Below, piece after piece: positions 8,399-17,073 of a DNA stretch of 37,643 nt. The stretch covers positions 1 through 37,643 of the forward strand of contig CALAHF010000045.1 of NCBI GenBank assembly GCA_937891465.1, read 5' to 3'. Under the pieces are notes generated by a model. It was not told where the DNA came from, made no database searches, and saw only the letters and a list, made by a program, of their open reading frames with translations. A program made the translations under genes and the position numbers. The stretch comes from an uncultured Verrucomicrobiales bacterium. Lineage in GTDB: Bacteria > Verrucomicrobiota > Verrucomicrobiia > Verrucomicrobiales > DEV007. Each line of letters opens with the position of its first letter. Within the stretch, counting starts at the first letter, position 1.

Positions 8399-11300
8399 AT
8401 GAAAAAAAAATTATTTTCATGCTCATTTCTTGGAGCATTCGCATTTGTTTTTGCACTCTTCGGAGAAGAATCAAATCCGGTAAAAGATGCCGCATTGTTG
8501 AATGGCGGCATCATTGTCACTCTCGATTTAAATGATGCGGCGCAGCTTAAGAAATTGGCGTCGAAGCCGTCCTTGCAAGTTCAGGCGCTGCTGGAGCGAG
8601 AAGAAGCAATTGAACCCATTCGGAAATCGATTCATGAGGCTGGGAATTATGGTCAAGTCTCAGTCAACCTTCACAACGGCTCGGATCTGCCTTACATCGA
8701 TAATTTGGTAAATCTCGTGATTTGCAATGAGAGCACAAAAGTTCCCAGAGATGAAATCATGCGTGTCCTGGCTCCGCAAGGCGTGCTGTATGCGAAAACT
8801 AAAGACGGGTATGATCGGATTGTGAAACCTGTGCCCAAGGGCATGGATGAGTGGAACCAGTATCTCCACAATGCGGCCAACAACGGTGTGTCTCGCGATG
8901 ACGTTGGCCCACCTCAACGGATGCGCTGGCACAATACGCCTGAGACCGGTCGGGCAAAAGCCCTGATGCCTTCGGTCACTTGTATGGTTACCGCCAACGG
9001 AGTGCTTTTTACCGTCGAGGACCGCGCAACGCCGGAGGATGTCCATGCTCCTTTTGATTATCACCTGGTCGCGCGTGATGCCTTCAACGGAATCGAACTT
9101 TGGAAACGTCCGGTCAAGGAATGGGCAATTGGAAGTGGCACCACAAGTATCAAGAGTGTCTCATCGCAACTGCAACGCCGCCTCGTGGCGATTGAAGATC
9201 ATGTCTATTTCACCATGGGATTCGATGAACCGATTTCCAAATTTGATGGCAGAAGCGGAGAGGAGATCGAACTTTTGGCGGGTACCGAGTCGACTCGCGA
9301 AGTCGCAGTAGAAGGCGGCATTTTGTATGGAATTCAAGGCCCCGGATATGGCCTGGTCACTGAAGAAGCTGCACGGGAAAAACGCCGCACTGGAACTGAA
9401 CCTGCGGTCGAAAAAGAAATCTCGCTGTATGCCTACGATTTGAATGCCAACAAAATGCAGTGGACCGTTCCTCTCAAGAGCGGCTACATCGGTGCCAGTG
9501 TTTGTGCGAACAAAGCTGTCGTTGCCTATCTTGCGAAAAATGAATTGGTCTGTCTGGATAAGGAGACGGGGGCGATTGCGTGGGAATCTGCGGTTGAACT
9601 TTCCGGAGGTGAACCCAAAAAAGCCAAAAAGAAGAAGGGGAAAACGAACGAGAAAAAATCGAAAGCCGCACCAAGTCCCAAAGGTGAGCCGGGCGAAGAT
9701 TACAATATTCACCCAACTCTGGTCCTGGCCCCAAACAAAGCCTTTTGTGCCTACGGCAACGAGATTGCTGCTTATGCGCTCACGAATGGGGAGAAGCTGT
9801 GGACTTGTCCGAACGGAGAAAATTACATGAAAAGTCCTGAGCTTTTCATTGCTCAAGGTTTGCTCTGGAGCAAGCAACTCAAAGGGATCAATCCCAAAAC
9901 CGGGGAAGTTGTGAAGGGGCTGAATCAGGAAATGCTCGGGCCGATGTCGCACGATCGCTGCTACCGAAATCGGGTCACCTACCAATATTACCTCAACAGT
10001 GGGTCTGGCGGCGTTGATTTCGTCGGGCTTGATGGAAATTCGGAATATCCGAACCCCTGGGTGCGTTCGACCTGTGGACTTTCAGCAATGCCCGCCAACG
10101 GGATGATCTACAACGGTCCCTTTGTCTGCCAATGCGCCATCGGATCGATGCTGACTGGGTTCAACGGACTCTATAACGAAACGTCCGGTCGCTTTAAAAT
10201 ATCGCACACGCCCAGACTCGTGAAAGGGCCTGCTTTCACTCGTCCGCTTGGTGAAGCGGCTGCGGATTTCGATTGGCCTACGTATCGACAGTCCGGTGCA
10301 CGATCTGGCATCGGCAAGGCGAGCCTCCCTGCGAAGCTGGCGACAAAGTGGCAGGTGAATGTCGGGCCAAATCCAACTGCGCCGGTAGCGGTTGGTGAAC
10401 ACATCTTTGTCGCCGCGAGAGATCGGCACACGTTATATTGCCTCGAAAAAAAGACGGGGGAAACCGCGTGGAAATTCACCGCCGGTGGTCCTATTGATTC
10501 GCCTCCAACCTACTACAAAGGGCTGCTTCTGACTGGCTGCCGCGATGGCTGGGTTTACTGCCTTGATGCAAGCGACGGATCACTTCGCTGGCGATTCAAT
10601 GCCCTCCCGGTTCAGAGCTTGATCGTCGACCGCGGACAATTGGAATCGGCTTGGCCCGTGAACGGCAGTGTGCTGGTTGAGCAAGGCATCGCCTACTTTG
10701 CCGCCGGACGCAGCAGCTACCTCGACGGTGGCGTCTCGGTGTTCGGATTGAATCCGGAAACCGGTGAAATGATTCACAATAAAGTCGTGGCAGGGCCTTA
10801 CGAGGAGGATAACGAAAATTTCCCCACTCGGGGCGAGAGAACCTTTCGCCTCGGTGGATTCAAGTCCGGCATCTTTTCGGTATCTGACGGCAAACTGTTT
10901 CTCAGGCAACAGGCTTTTCAACCGGATCTCACACCGGTGAGTATGGACAAAATCACTGAGCCACACTTGATCCCGTCCCATGGCTTTTTGGACTCGGTTC
11001 CGCAGCACCGAACCTACTGGACCGTCGACATAGACTTGTGTTATGGAGGTCCTACGTCCATCACCGGCTATGGACCGTTGGGCGATACGACAGCCTTTGC
11101 TGATGGAGAGTTTTTTGAAGTTCGGGGTTACTCTCCCGGTCGAAATCTTCCCAAGCGTGGCGCCGACCTGACGCCCTTCAATACGCATTCCGTTTTCGCA
11201 GGCAAATTGACGGCAGCCAAAAAAGGCGACGTCTGGATCAGTCGAAAAGGCAAAACAATTCCCGAGGTTGGAACTTGGGAAAAGAACTGGTCGGTCTCGA

Positions 11301-11572
11301 CTCCCTTTGCCGGACATGCGATTTCGGTCTGCGAAAATGCGGTCGTGGTGGCCGGCGTTCCTATGACGGAGGGCTTTTCTCAGGAGGATACGAATGACGC
11401 GTTCCAGGGGAAAAAAGGCGGCGTTCTGTGGATGATTGACAAGGCGTCCGGGGACCGACTGCAGGAATTTAACCTTCCCGCAGCACCGGGTTGGGACAGC
11501 ATCGCCATAGCCTCTGAAATGTGCGTCTTGAGCCTAAAGGATGGCACTATAATGGGACTCGCGGCAGAGTGA
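8399..11572 (+). CDS. Exported PQQ-like beta-propeller protein with N-terminal methyltransferase-like domain
   Basis: 1057 residues. A signal peptide (residues 1-22, Lys-rich start, hydrophobic core FLGAFAFVFAL) is followed by a region at about 30-145 that resembles a class I SAM methyltransferase fold (NLHNGSDLPYID, LVNLVICNE, EIMRVLAPQGVLYAK) but lacks a clear glycine-rich SAM loop. From about 150 onward are many PQQ/BamB-like propeller blades, recognisable by repeated 'G-x-x-x-W' endings such as TGAIAWES, NGEKLWTC, TGETAWKF and DGSLRWRF. A Lys-rich linker (KKAKKKKGK, about 404-432) interrupts the propeller. It probably acts outside the cytoplasm as a quinoprotein dehydrogenase or a scaffold. 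PQQ ligands were not assigned, and many PQQ-like propellers bind no cofactor. Confidence 0.85.
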   Translation: MKKKLFSCSFLGAFAFVFALFGEESNPVKDAALLNGGIIVTLDLNDAAQLKKLASKPSLQVQALLEREEAIEPIRKSIHEAGNYGQVSVNLHNGSDLPYIDNLVNLVICNESTKVPRDEIMRVLAPQGVLYAKTKDGYDRIVKPVPKGMDEWNQYLHNAANNGVSRDDVGPPQRMRWHNTPETGRAKALMPSVTCMVTANGVLFTVEDRATPEDVHAPFDYHLVARDAFNGIELWKRPVKEWAIGSGTTSIKSVSSQLQRRLVAIEDHVYFTMGFDEPISKFDGRSGEEIELLAGTESTREVAVEGGILYGIQGPGYGLVTEEAAREKRRTGTEPAVEKEISLYAYDLNANKMQWTVPLKSGYIGASVCANKAVVAYLAKNELVCLDKETGAIAWESAVELSGGEPKKAKKKKGKTNEKKSKAAPSPKGEPGEDYNIHPTLVLAPNKAFCAYGNEIAAYALTNGEKLWTCPNGENYMKSPELFIAQGLLWSKQLKGINPKTGEVVKGLNQEMLGPMSHDRCYRNRVTYQYYLNSGSGGVDFVGLDGNSEYPNPWVRSTCGLSAMPANGMIYNGPFVCQCAIGSMLTGFNGLYNETSGRFKISHTPRLVKGPAFTRPLGEAAADFDWPTYRQSGARSGIGKASLPAKLATKWQVNVGPNPTAPVAVGEHIFVAARDRHTLYCLEKKTGETAWKFTAGGPIDSPPTYYKGLLLTGCRDGWVYCLDASDGSLRWRFNALPVQSLIVDRGQLESAWPVNGSVLVEQGIAYFAAGRSSYLDGGVSVFGLNPETGEMIHNKVVAGPYEEDNENFPTRGERTFRLGGFKSGIFSVSDGKLFLRQQAFQPDLTPVSMDKITEPHLIPSHGFLDSVPQHRTYWTVDIDLCYGGPTSITGYGPLGDTTAFADGEFFEVRGYSPGRNLPKRGADLTPFNTHSVFAGKLTAAKKGDVWISRKGKTIPEVGTWEKNWSVSTPFAGHAISVCENAVVVAGVPMTEGFSQEDTNDAFQGKKGGVLWMIDKASGDRLQEFNLPAAPGWDSIAIASEMCVLSLKDGTIMGLAAE

Positions 11573-11613
11573 GATGACTCCCAAGTGAGCATACGAAGAA
11601 TTTTACCGACAAA

Positions 11614-13092
11614 ATGAAACTGAATTACCTTCTTCTTTCGATCGCATCGTGCCTCCTAACGAGCGTCGGAATTGCAAAACCGCTCGCTGGCAGTCGTCCC
11701 AATATTATTGTGGTGATGACCGACGATCAGGGAATGGGCGATCTCTCCTGCATGGGCAATGAAGTCGTGAAGACGCCTCATATCGATGCATTCTACGAGA
11801 AATCGACTCGCTTCACCGACTTCCACGTCAGCCCGACCTGCGCTCCGACTCGTGCTGCCATCATGAGCGGTCGGCCGCCTTTCAAAGTCGGGGTAACCCA
11901 TACGATCATGCAACGAGAGCGTATGGCGCTCGATGTCTTCACCTTGCCGCAGGCGTTGCAAAGCGCCGGATACAAAACCGGATTGTTCGGTAAATGGCAC
12001 CTGGGAGATGAGGAAGAATATCTACCCCAAAATCGCGGCTTCGATGAAGTGCTGATGCATGGCGCGGGCGGGATTGGACAGGTCAGCCTCGGAGACTTTC
12101 CACCAAACGGAGAGAATCCTTATTTTGATAATGTGCTGCTGCACAACGACACGATCGTTCAGACGAAAGGTTACTGCACGGACCTGTTCTTCGAGTCTGC
12201 CACTGCGTGGATCGCGGAACAGAGGAAAGCTGAGGTGCCTTATTTTTCCTACATCTCGCTGAATGCTCCTCATGCCCCAATGTTTGTGGCTGAGTCTTAC
12301 AAAAAGCGATTTCTCGACTTGGGATACGATCAGGGAACTGCCGGCCGCTGCGGCATGATTGCAAACATTGATGACAATTTTGGGAAGCTGCTTAGTCAGC
12401 TCAATGATTGGGAAGCTTTGGAAAACACCCTCGTCATTTTCATGACTGACAACGGAGCCACCCATCTTAGTGGAAAGTTGAATGGCAAAAAGGTCCGTCA
12501 CTTCAATGCGAATCTCAAAGGTGGAAAAAACAGTCCTTTCGAGGGCGGAACTCACGTCCCGATGTTCTGGCAGTGGAAAGGTGTTCTCGGTGAAAGCGTG
12601 GATATTAATCAGCTGACGGCGCACCTCGATCTGTTCCCGACCTTCGCCGAATTGGCTGGCGCCAAGCTTCCTGAGGACATGCAGAAACTCGATGGACGTT
12701 CGCTCCTGCCGCTCGTGGAAAATCCCGACGCAGAATGGGATCATCGAGAACTCTTCGTTCATTGCGGTCGCTGGGATGCAGGGAAATGGGAGGACCACAA
12801 ATTCAAAAAGTGTGCCGTTCGAACCCCCAATTGGCGATTTGTGAACAACAAAGAACTCTATAACATCCCGAAAGATCCTTCGGAAATTACGGATGTCGCA
12901 GCCGAAAACCCCAAGGACGTAGCCCGCTTGAGAAAAGCCTATGACGCCTGGTGGGATTCAGCCGTTCCGCTGATGGTGAATGAAGGCTTGCCCCGGGTTG
13001 GACCTGAGGAACAGCCACTGGCGTTGCGTTATGAGAAGCAGTTGAAAGAAAAAGGCATCCCGGAATGGGCCCCTGCAAAAGTGGGCGACTGA
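11614..13092 (+). CDS. Secreted sulfatase
   Basis: 492 residues. A signal peptide covers residues 1-21. MTDDQGMGD is at 35-43, the formylglycine motif is C76-A-P-T-R80, FGKWHLGD gives the catalytic Lys/His, LNAPHAP follows, and MTDNGATH is the second metal site. The C-terminal sequence (from about 395, HRELFVHCGRWDAGKWEDHKF) is of the arylsulfatase A-like type common in PVC genomes. All expected catalytic residues appear present. It lies 41 bp after the PQQ-propeller gene and 57 bp before another propeller gene, so sulfatase and propeller genes alternate here. Needs formylglycine maturation from elsewhere in the genome; substrate unknown. Confidence 0.93.
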   Translation: MKLNYLLLSIASCLLTSVGIAKPLAGSRPNIIVVMTDDQGMGDLSCMGNEVVKTPHIDAFYEKSTRFTDFHVSPTCAPTRAAIMSGRPPFKVGVTHTIMQRERMALDVFTLPQALQSAGYKTGLFGKWHLGDEEEYLPQNRGFDEVLMHGAGGIGQVSLGDFPPNGENPYFDNVLLHNDTIVQTKGYCTDLFFESATAWIAEQRKAEVPYFSYISLNAPHAPMFVAESYKKRFLDLGYDQGTAGRCGMIANIDDNFGKLLSQLNDWEALENTLVIFMTDNGATHLSGKLNGKKVRHFNANLKGGKNSPFEGGTHVPMFWQWKGVLGESVDINQLTAHLDLFPTFAELAGAKLPEDMQKLDGRSLLPLVENPDAEWDHRELFVHCGRWDAGKWEDHKFKKCAVRTPNWRFVNNKELYNIPKDPSEITDVAAENPKDVARLRKAYDAWWDSAVPLMVNEGLPRVGPEEQPLALRYEKQLKEKGIPEWAPAKVGD

Positions 13093-13149
13093 TTCAGATT
13101 TTTGTAACGAACCCGGAGAGCGAAGGTAATTACTCCTATTTAGGAAACC

Positions 13150-14820
13150 ATGCAGCGACGTTGTTCCCCAGAGAATGAACCGCGTGATTTCACAAACCCC
13201 TTTCCCCCAAAAAAAACAGTGAACTCCTATCTCCAATCTTTTTTAGGCGCTGTTCTTTGCCTGTATAGTATCCATGTGGGGGCGCAGGATAACTGGCATC
13301 AGGCAGCGGGACCGAATAGCAATTGGCAGGTCGAGGGGAAGCCGCCAATCGAGTGGAGTGTGACCCGTGATGAAAACATCCGTTGGCGCACACCGATGCC
13401 GGAGGCAGGAATGAGCAATGTCACAATTTGGGGTGACCGGGTTTTCGTGACAACTCATGTCCCGATCAAAACGCTTAAAGAGAAAGAGGCAGTGAAGGAT
13501 ATCATTGGGTTTTGCCTTGATTCCAACACAGGCGATATACTCTGGCAGGTGACGTTGCCGGGTAGTTTATACATTTCCCTGGCGGGTGGGTTTACTGATG
13601 GAACGGTTTTTGCACCGATCACGGACGGGGAACATGTTTGGTTTTTCAATCGCTGCGGTTCGATGGCTTGTTACGATTATGACGGCAACGAAGTCTGGAT
13701 ACGGGAGTGGACGCCGCGATTTAAGCATAACAACCGGCAAGCGGAACCTTTTCTCGTCGGTGATTCGATTCTCTATGTCGAAGTAGCCAATAAAGAGCTT
13801 GGAGCGAAGATCCAAAAGTGGGCTTCGCCCGGAAAGAAGTCGAAGGACGGGACGAAGGTGCCGGAGGATATCGACCCGAAGGAAGTATGGACGTATATCC
13901 ATGGGATCGACAAGCGAACAGGCGAAGTGCTTTGGCGTGAGGAGTTGGGGACTTCGGTGCACAACACTCCTGTTGTTGGAATGACTGCATCCGGGAAAAT
14001 GGCCGTTTCGCACGCGCGTGGTGGTCCACACGGAGCGCTCGAGAAACCATACGGTCAGAGCCTCACGAGCCTGGCCCCAGGCGAAGAGGGAAAGACGCTT
14101 TGGCAGCAGGATTTGAAGGGATACGACCCCTCATTCAGTTGTCATTGGAACGAGAAATATGTCTTTGGTTTTCAAGCGGGAAATCATCTCGTGCTTGATG
14201 CTGCGTCAGGAAAATTACTGCGTGAGCAACCACTTTATCAGAGCGCAACGCTGTGGAAGTTTGAGCCCGGAAAAAAAGATTGGGAGAAGCAAACCGGGGT
14301 TGCAATCAAAGCAGGAAAGGGCCATCCGAACACGAATCAAGCCAACCTTGCGACCGGTGATTGGCATTGGTTTTTATCTCACAATGTACATTATTTGGGA
14401 CGAGTGAACGTCGAAACGGGAGCAGTGGAATACCTTGAGTTACCTGCGCAGCTGATGGCGAGCACGGAAAATCGGGAAGCAGATCTTCGGCTTTGGAAGA
14501 AAGGGAATCCAAAGAATTTACCTCTCAATGCAGGCGGGTTTGCCGTGGGAAATAAGGGGCACAATAAAACAGGCTGGGGGCATATTTCGGCGGCTAGCCC
14601 AACCTTGGTTGGACGATATCTCTTTCTGCCTGTGGTTACGGGTACGGTCTATGTGATCGACACGAAGGTTGAGCAATTATCGCCTGAGTCGCTTGTTGCG
14701 GTGAATGATCTCGGCCTTGGTGGAGAAACCTGGACGCTTGCATCACTGACATACGCTAAGGGCCGCCTCTACGCGCACACCATGAAAGAGATCGTTTGCA
14801 TCGAAATACCTTCGGAATGA
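13150..14820 (+). CDS. Exported PQQ-like beta-propeller protein
   Basis: 556 residues from the ATG at 13150, which has AGGAA a few bases upstream. A GTG at 13219 (residue 24) is an alternative start, but it would lose the Lys pair that gives the signal sequence its positive end. The hydrophobic export segment is at about 27-45 ([15 protein letters not shown]). The mature part opens with the family-typical [12 protein letters not shown] and [12 protein letters not shown], followed by propeller blades ending in phrases like [16 protein letters not shown] and TGEVLWRE. Planctomycete and verrucomicrobial genomes carry many such proteins, annotated as PQQ-binding or BamB-like. An enzymatic role is not established by the sequence. 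It is followed 50 bp later by a ThuA-like gene. Confidence 0.85.
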   Translation: MQRRCSPENEPRDFTNPFPPKKTVNSYLQSFLGAVLCLYSIHVGAQDNWHQAAGPNSNWQVEGKPPIEWSVTRDENIRWRTPMPEAGMSNVTIWGDRVFVTTHVPIKTLKEKEAVKDIIGFCLDSNTGDILWQVTLPGSLYISLAGGFTDGTVFAPITDGEHVWFFNRCGSMACYDYDGNEVWIREWTPRFKHNNRQAEPFLVGDSILYVEVANKELGAKIQKWASPGKKSKDGTKVPEDIDPKEVWTYIHGIDKRTGEVLWREELGTSVHNTPVVGMTASGKMAVSHARGGPHGALEKPYGQSLTSLAPGEEGKTLWQQDLKGYDPSFSCHWNEKYVFGFQAGNHLVLDAASGKLLREQPLYQSATLWKFEPGKKDWEKQTGVAIKAGKGHPNTNQANLATGDWHWFLSHNVHYLGRVNVETGAVEYLELPAQLMASTENREADLRLWKKGNPKNLPLNAGGFAVGNKGHNKTGWGHISAASPTLVGRYLFLPVVTGTVYVIDTKVEQLSPESLVAVNDLGLGGETWTLASLTYAKGRLYAHTMKEIVCIEIPSE

Positions 14821-14870
14821 ACTCGACAACGCATTGCAGAATTTTGAGGGAGACTAACAATTTCACAAAA

Positions 14871-15749
14871 ATGAAGAAATTATTCACCATTCTAACTGGA
14901 TTCCTTTTTTGCGCAGCCTCGCTGACGGCTCAGGAAAATAAAAAGCCACACGCGGTCATTGTTGTGGGAACACTCCATTATTCACCGGAGCTAACCATGC
15001 CGGTATTTGCGGAGGAATTGGAGCGATTCGGCTTTCGCACGACCGTCGTGATGGGCGAAGGAGATCCTGAAAAGAAAACAGAAAACGTTCTTCCCGGCCT
15101 TGAAGTGCTGGGGGATGCCGACGTCGTAATCTTCTTCACGCGGTTTCTGAAATTGCCGGATGTTGAGTGGCAGCCGATTGAGGATTATTTGAAATCGGGT
15201 AAACCGGTCATGGGAATGCGAACCGCGAATCACGCTTTCAAATACCCCAAAGGCCATCCGCGATTCAATTGGAATGATGACTTCGGTCGTCGTGCTCTCG
15301 GAACGCCTTACATCGTGCATCAAAGCAGCGCAACGGAGATCAAAGTCGATGAAAAGAACGCGACCCATCCGATCATGACACACGTGACCAAACGCGAATG
15401 GACTTCGCCGGGAACGCTCTATTTGGCGAAACTCGAACTGGGATGCGAAGTTCTCATCACAGGAAGCGGAACGGGTAGGGAACGACTTTTAAAGAAAGCG
15501 TTTGGTGAGATTCAAGTGAAGAAATTTGAAACGGCACCGGTTGCCTGGGCTTGGAAAAACGAGTGGGGCGGCAAGTCCTTTTTCACTTCGTTGGGACACC
15601 CGGGAGATTTCGCTGAAGAAGCGTTTGTGCGCATGTCGATCAATGCAGCGTGCTGGGCAGTCGACAAGCCTGTGCCTGGAGCTGATGAAGAAGTCACGAC
15701 CTGGCAGATCGAGCGTGTCGATAAAAAGCCGAAGAAACCAAAGAAGTAA
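14871..15749 (+). CDS. Secreted ThuA-like protein with Lys/Pro-rich tail
   Basis: 292 residues from the ATG at 14871, which begins a signal peptide (hydrophobic FTILTGFLFCAASL, cleavage near TAQ). The mature domain has the flavodoxin/glutamine-amidotransferase-like ThuA fold: HAVIVVGT at about 28, DADVVIFFTRFLKLP in the middle, GKPVMGMRTANHAF, then HPIMT, WTSPGTLYL and GHPGDF, which are typical of ThuA-like proteins. ThuA was named for trehalose utilisation, and some ThuA-like proteins take part in oxidation of sugar derivatives; the reaction here is unknown. The last ten residues are a cationic tail (KKPKKPKK). The same domain, with the same phrases, forms the N-terminus of the giant protein at 22113. 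Confidence 0.87.
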   Translation: MKKLFTILTGFLFCAASLTAQENKKPHAVIVVGTLHYSPELTMPVFAEELERFGFRTTVVMGEGDPEKKTENVLPGLEVLGDADVVIFFTRFLKLPDVEWQPIEDYLKSGKPVMGMRTANHAFKYPKGHPRFNWNDDFGRRALGTPYIVHQSSATEIKVDEKNATHPIMTHVTKREWTSPGTLYLAKLELGCEVLITGSGTGRERLLKKAFGEIQVKKFETAPVAWAWKNEWGGKSFFTSLGHPGDFAEEAFVRMSINAACWAVDKPVPGADEEVTTWQIERVDKKPKKPKK

Positions 15750-15756
15750 AAATTTT

Positions 15757-15799
15757 CGATGCAATAGGGTACGTTCGATGAACAGACCCTGTTGGTTCG
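15757..15799. repeat. 43-bp intergenic palindrome, copy B
   Basis: This copy lies between the ThuA-like and SGNH-like genes. CAATAGGGT (15762-15770) pairs with ACCCTGTTG (15786-15794), enclosing a smaller palindrome GTTC-gat-GAAC, with CGA/TCG at the outer ends. It ends 21 nt before the ATG at 15821 and is the best-formed copy of the four. Confidence 0.8.
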
Positions 15800-15820
15800 T
15801 AAACCCCTCTTTTGATACCA

Positions 15821-17050
15821 ATGAAAATTTACCGTCTTATCGCTTTTGCCTCGTTTCTCTTTGTGGGTATTAAGGCTTCAGCCGAGTCGCCCATTCGTCC
15901 CGGAGATCGTGTTGCAATTGTGGGTAATACTTTTGCTGACCAGCTTAGGGTTCATGGCTATTTGGAAAAGTTGCTGTTGCAGAATTCCGGAGCAAAACCC
16001 GTTTCAATCCGCAATCTCGGCTGGGGAGGGGACATGTTAACGGCACGGGATCGCCCGACCAATTTTCCGAGTGAGGCATCGACACTTATCGATCACCGAA
16101 CGGATGTGATTGTCGCCTGCTTTGGTTTTGGAGAATCGTTTGCAGGAACTGAGGGGCTGACTGATTTTAAAAGTGATCTCGAAGCTCTTATTGCTTCTCA
16201 CGCAGGAAAGAAATACAACGGGAAATCCGAGGTTCGCCTCATTCTGGTTTCCCCAATCGGCTACGAGGATTTGGGTGAGCTCACTCCGAACACGGAAAAG
16301 CGAAACGGTGAATTACAGGCGTATTCCCAGGCGATCGGCGATGTTGCAAAGGCAGCGAACCTTCCGTTCGTCGATCTTTTTGAACAATCACGCTACCTGA
16401 TGAGCGAGCCCGGCCCCGACTTGACCACCAACGGCGTCCATCTAAACACCTACGGCTATTGGGCGATCAGCAACGCATTTGCGAACCAACTTCTAAAAGC
16501 TGAGTCAAAGGAGCCTTGGCAAGTCACGCTGGATGCGAAAACGGCGAGCGGGGAAGCGAGCGGGGTTGAGCTTGCGAAAATCGAATCGAAAGATGGTTCA
16601 TTGAATCTGAAAGTGAAGGAGCTCTCCGCGCCGTCACTGCGTCCGCCAACGGATGAAACGTTGCCGCCTCAGCTCTCAATTCGGCGCGATACCCTGGCTG
16701 TGAAAAATCTGAAAGCAGGTTCCTATACCCTGACAGTCGACGGCAAAGAAGTCGTGTCTGCGAGCCACGCTGAGTGGGAGGTTGGCGTGCCGATTGATTC
16801 GTCGCCGGCTCATCTGGAAGCCGAAGCTTATCGAGAATTGGTAAATGATAAAAACCTCCAGTTTGTATACAGCTGGAAAGCTCTCAATCAGGTTCACATC
16901 GTGGGCGAGCGAAAGAGTTCGGCAAGCGGAAAGGCGCTACCTGCCGAAGTGATCAAGTTCAACGAAATCACGAAAGAGCGCGATAAAGCCCTGCAAAAAG
17001 GGATCGAGCTAAAGACGCGGGAATGGAAGCTGACTCCAACTGCCAGGTAA
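15821..17050 (+). CDS. Secreted SGNH/GDSL-like protein with altered active site
   Basis: 409 residues from the ATG at 15821; residues 1-21 are a signal peptide. Residues 28-230 have the SGNH-hydrolase layout: strand RVAIVGNTF where GDSL enzymes have GDSx, then RNLGWGGD, a FGFGESFAG block in place of GxND, and NGVHLNTYGY at 204-213 where DxxH is normal. Thus the nucleophile position reads Thr37 and the usual acid is Asn204, while His207 remains. It may be a non-hydrolytic binding module or use unusual chemistry. The region from about 240 to 409 is a beta-rich/helical extension ending in a Lys-rich helix. A palindromic repeat precedes it, and the dehydrogenase gene follows after 23 bp. A homologous module sits inside the 1600-residue protein, which kept a Ser at this position. 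Confidence 0.78.
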   Translation: MKIYRLIAFASFLFVGIKASAESPIRPGDRVAIVGNTFADQLRVHGYLEKLLLQNSGAKPVSIRNLGWGGDMLTARDRPTNFPSEASTLIDHRTDVIVACFGFGESFAGTEGLTDFKSDLEALIASHAGKKYNGKSEVRLILVSPIGYEDLGELTPNTEKRNGELQAYSQAIGDVAKAANLPFVDLFEQSRYLMSEPGPDLTTNGVHLNTYGYWAISNAFANQLLKAESKEPWQVTLDAKTASGEASGVELAKIESKDGSLNLKVKELSAPSLRPPTDETLPPQLSIRRDTLAVKNLKAGSYTLTVDGKEVVSASHAEWEVGVPIDSSPAHLEAEAYRELVNDKNLQFVYSWKALNQVHIVGERKSSASGKALPAEVIKFNEITKERDKALQKGIELKTREWKLTPTAR

Positions 17051-17073
17051 CCACTTTTACAATACAGACTGAT

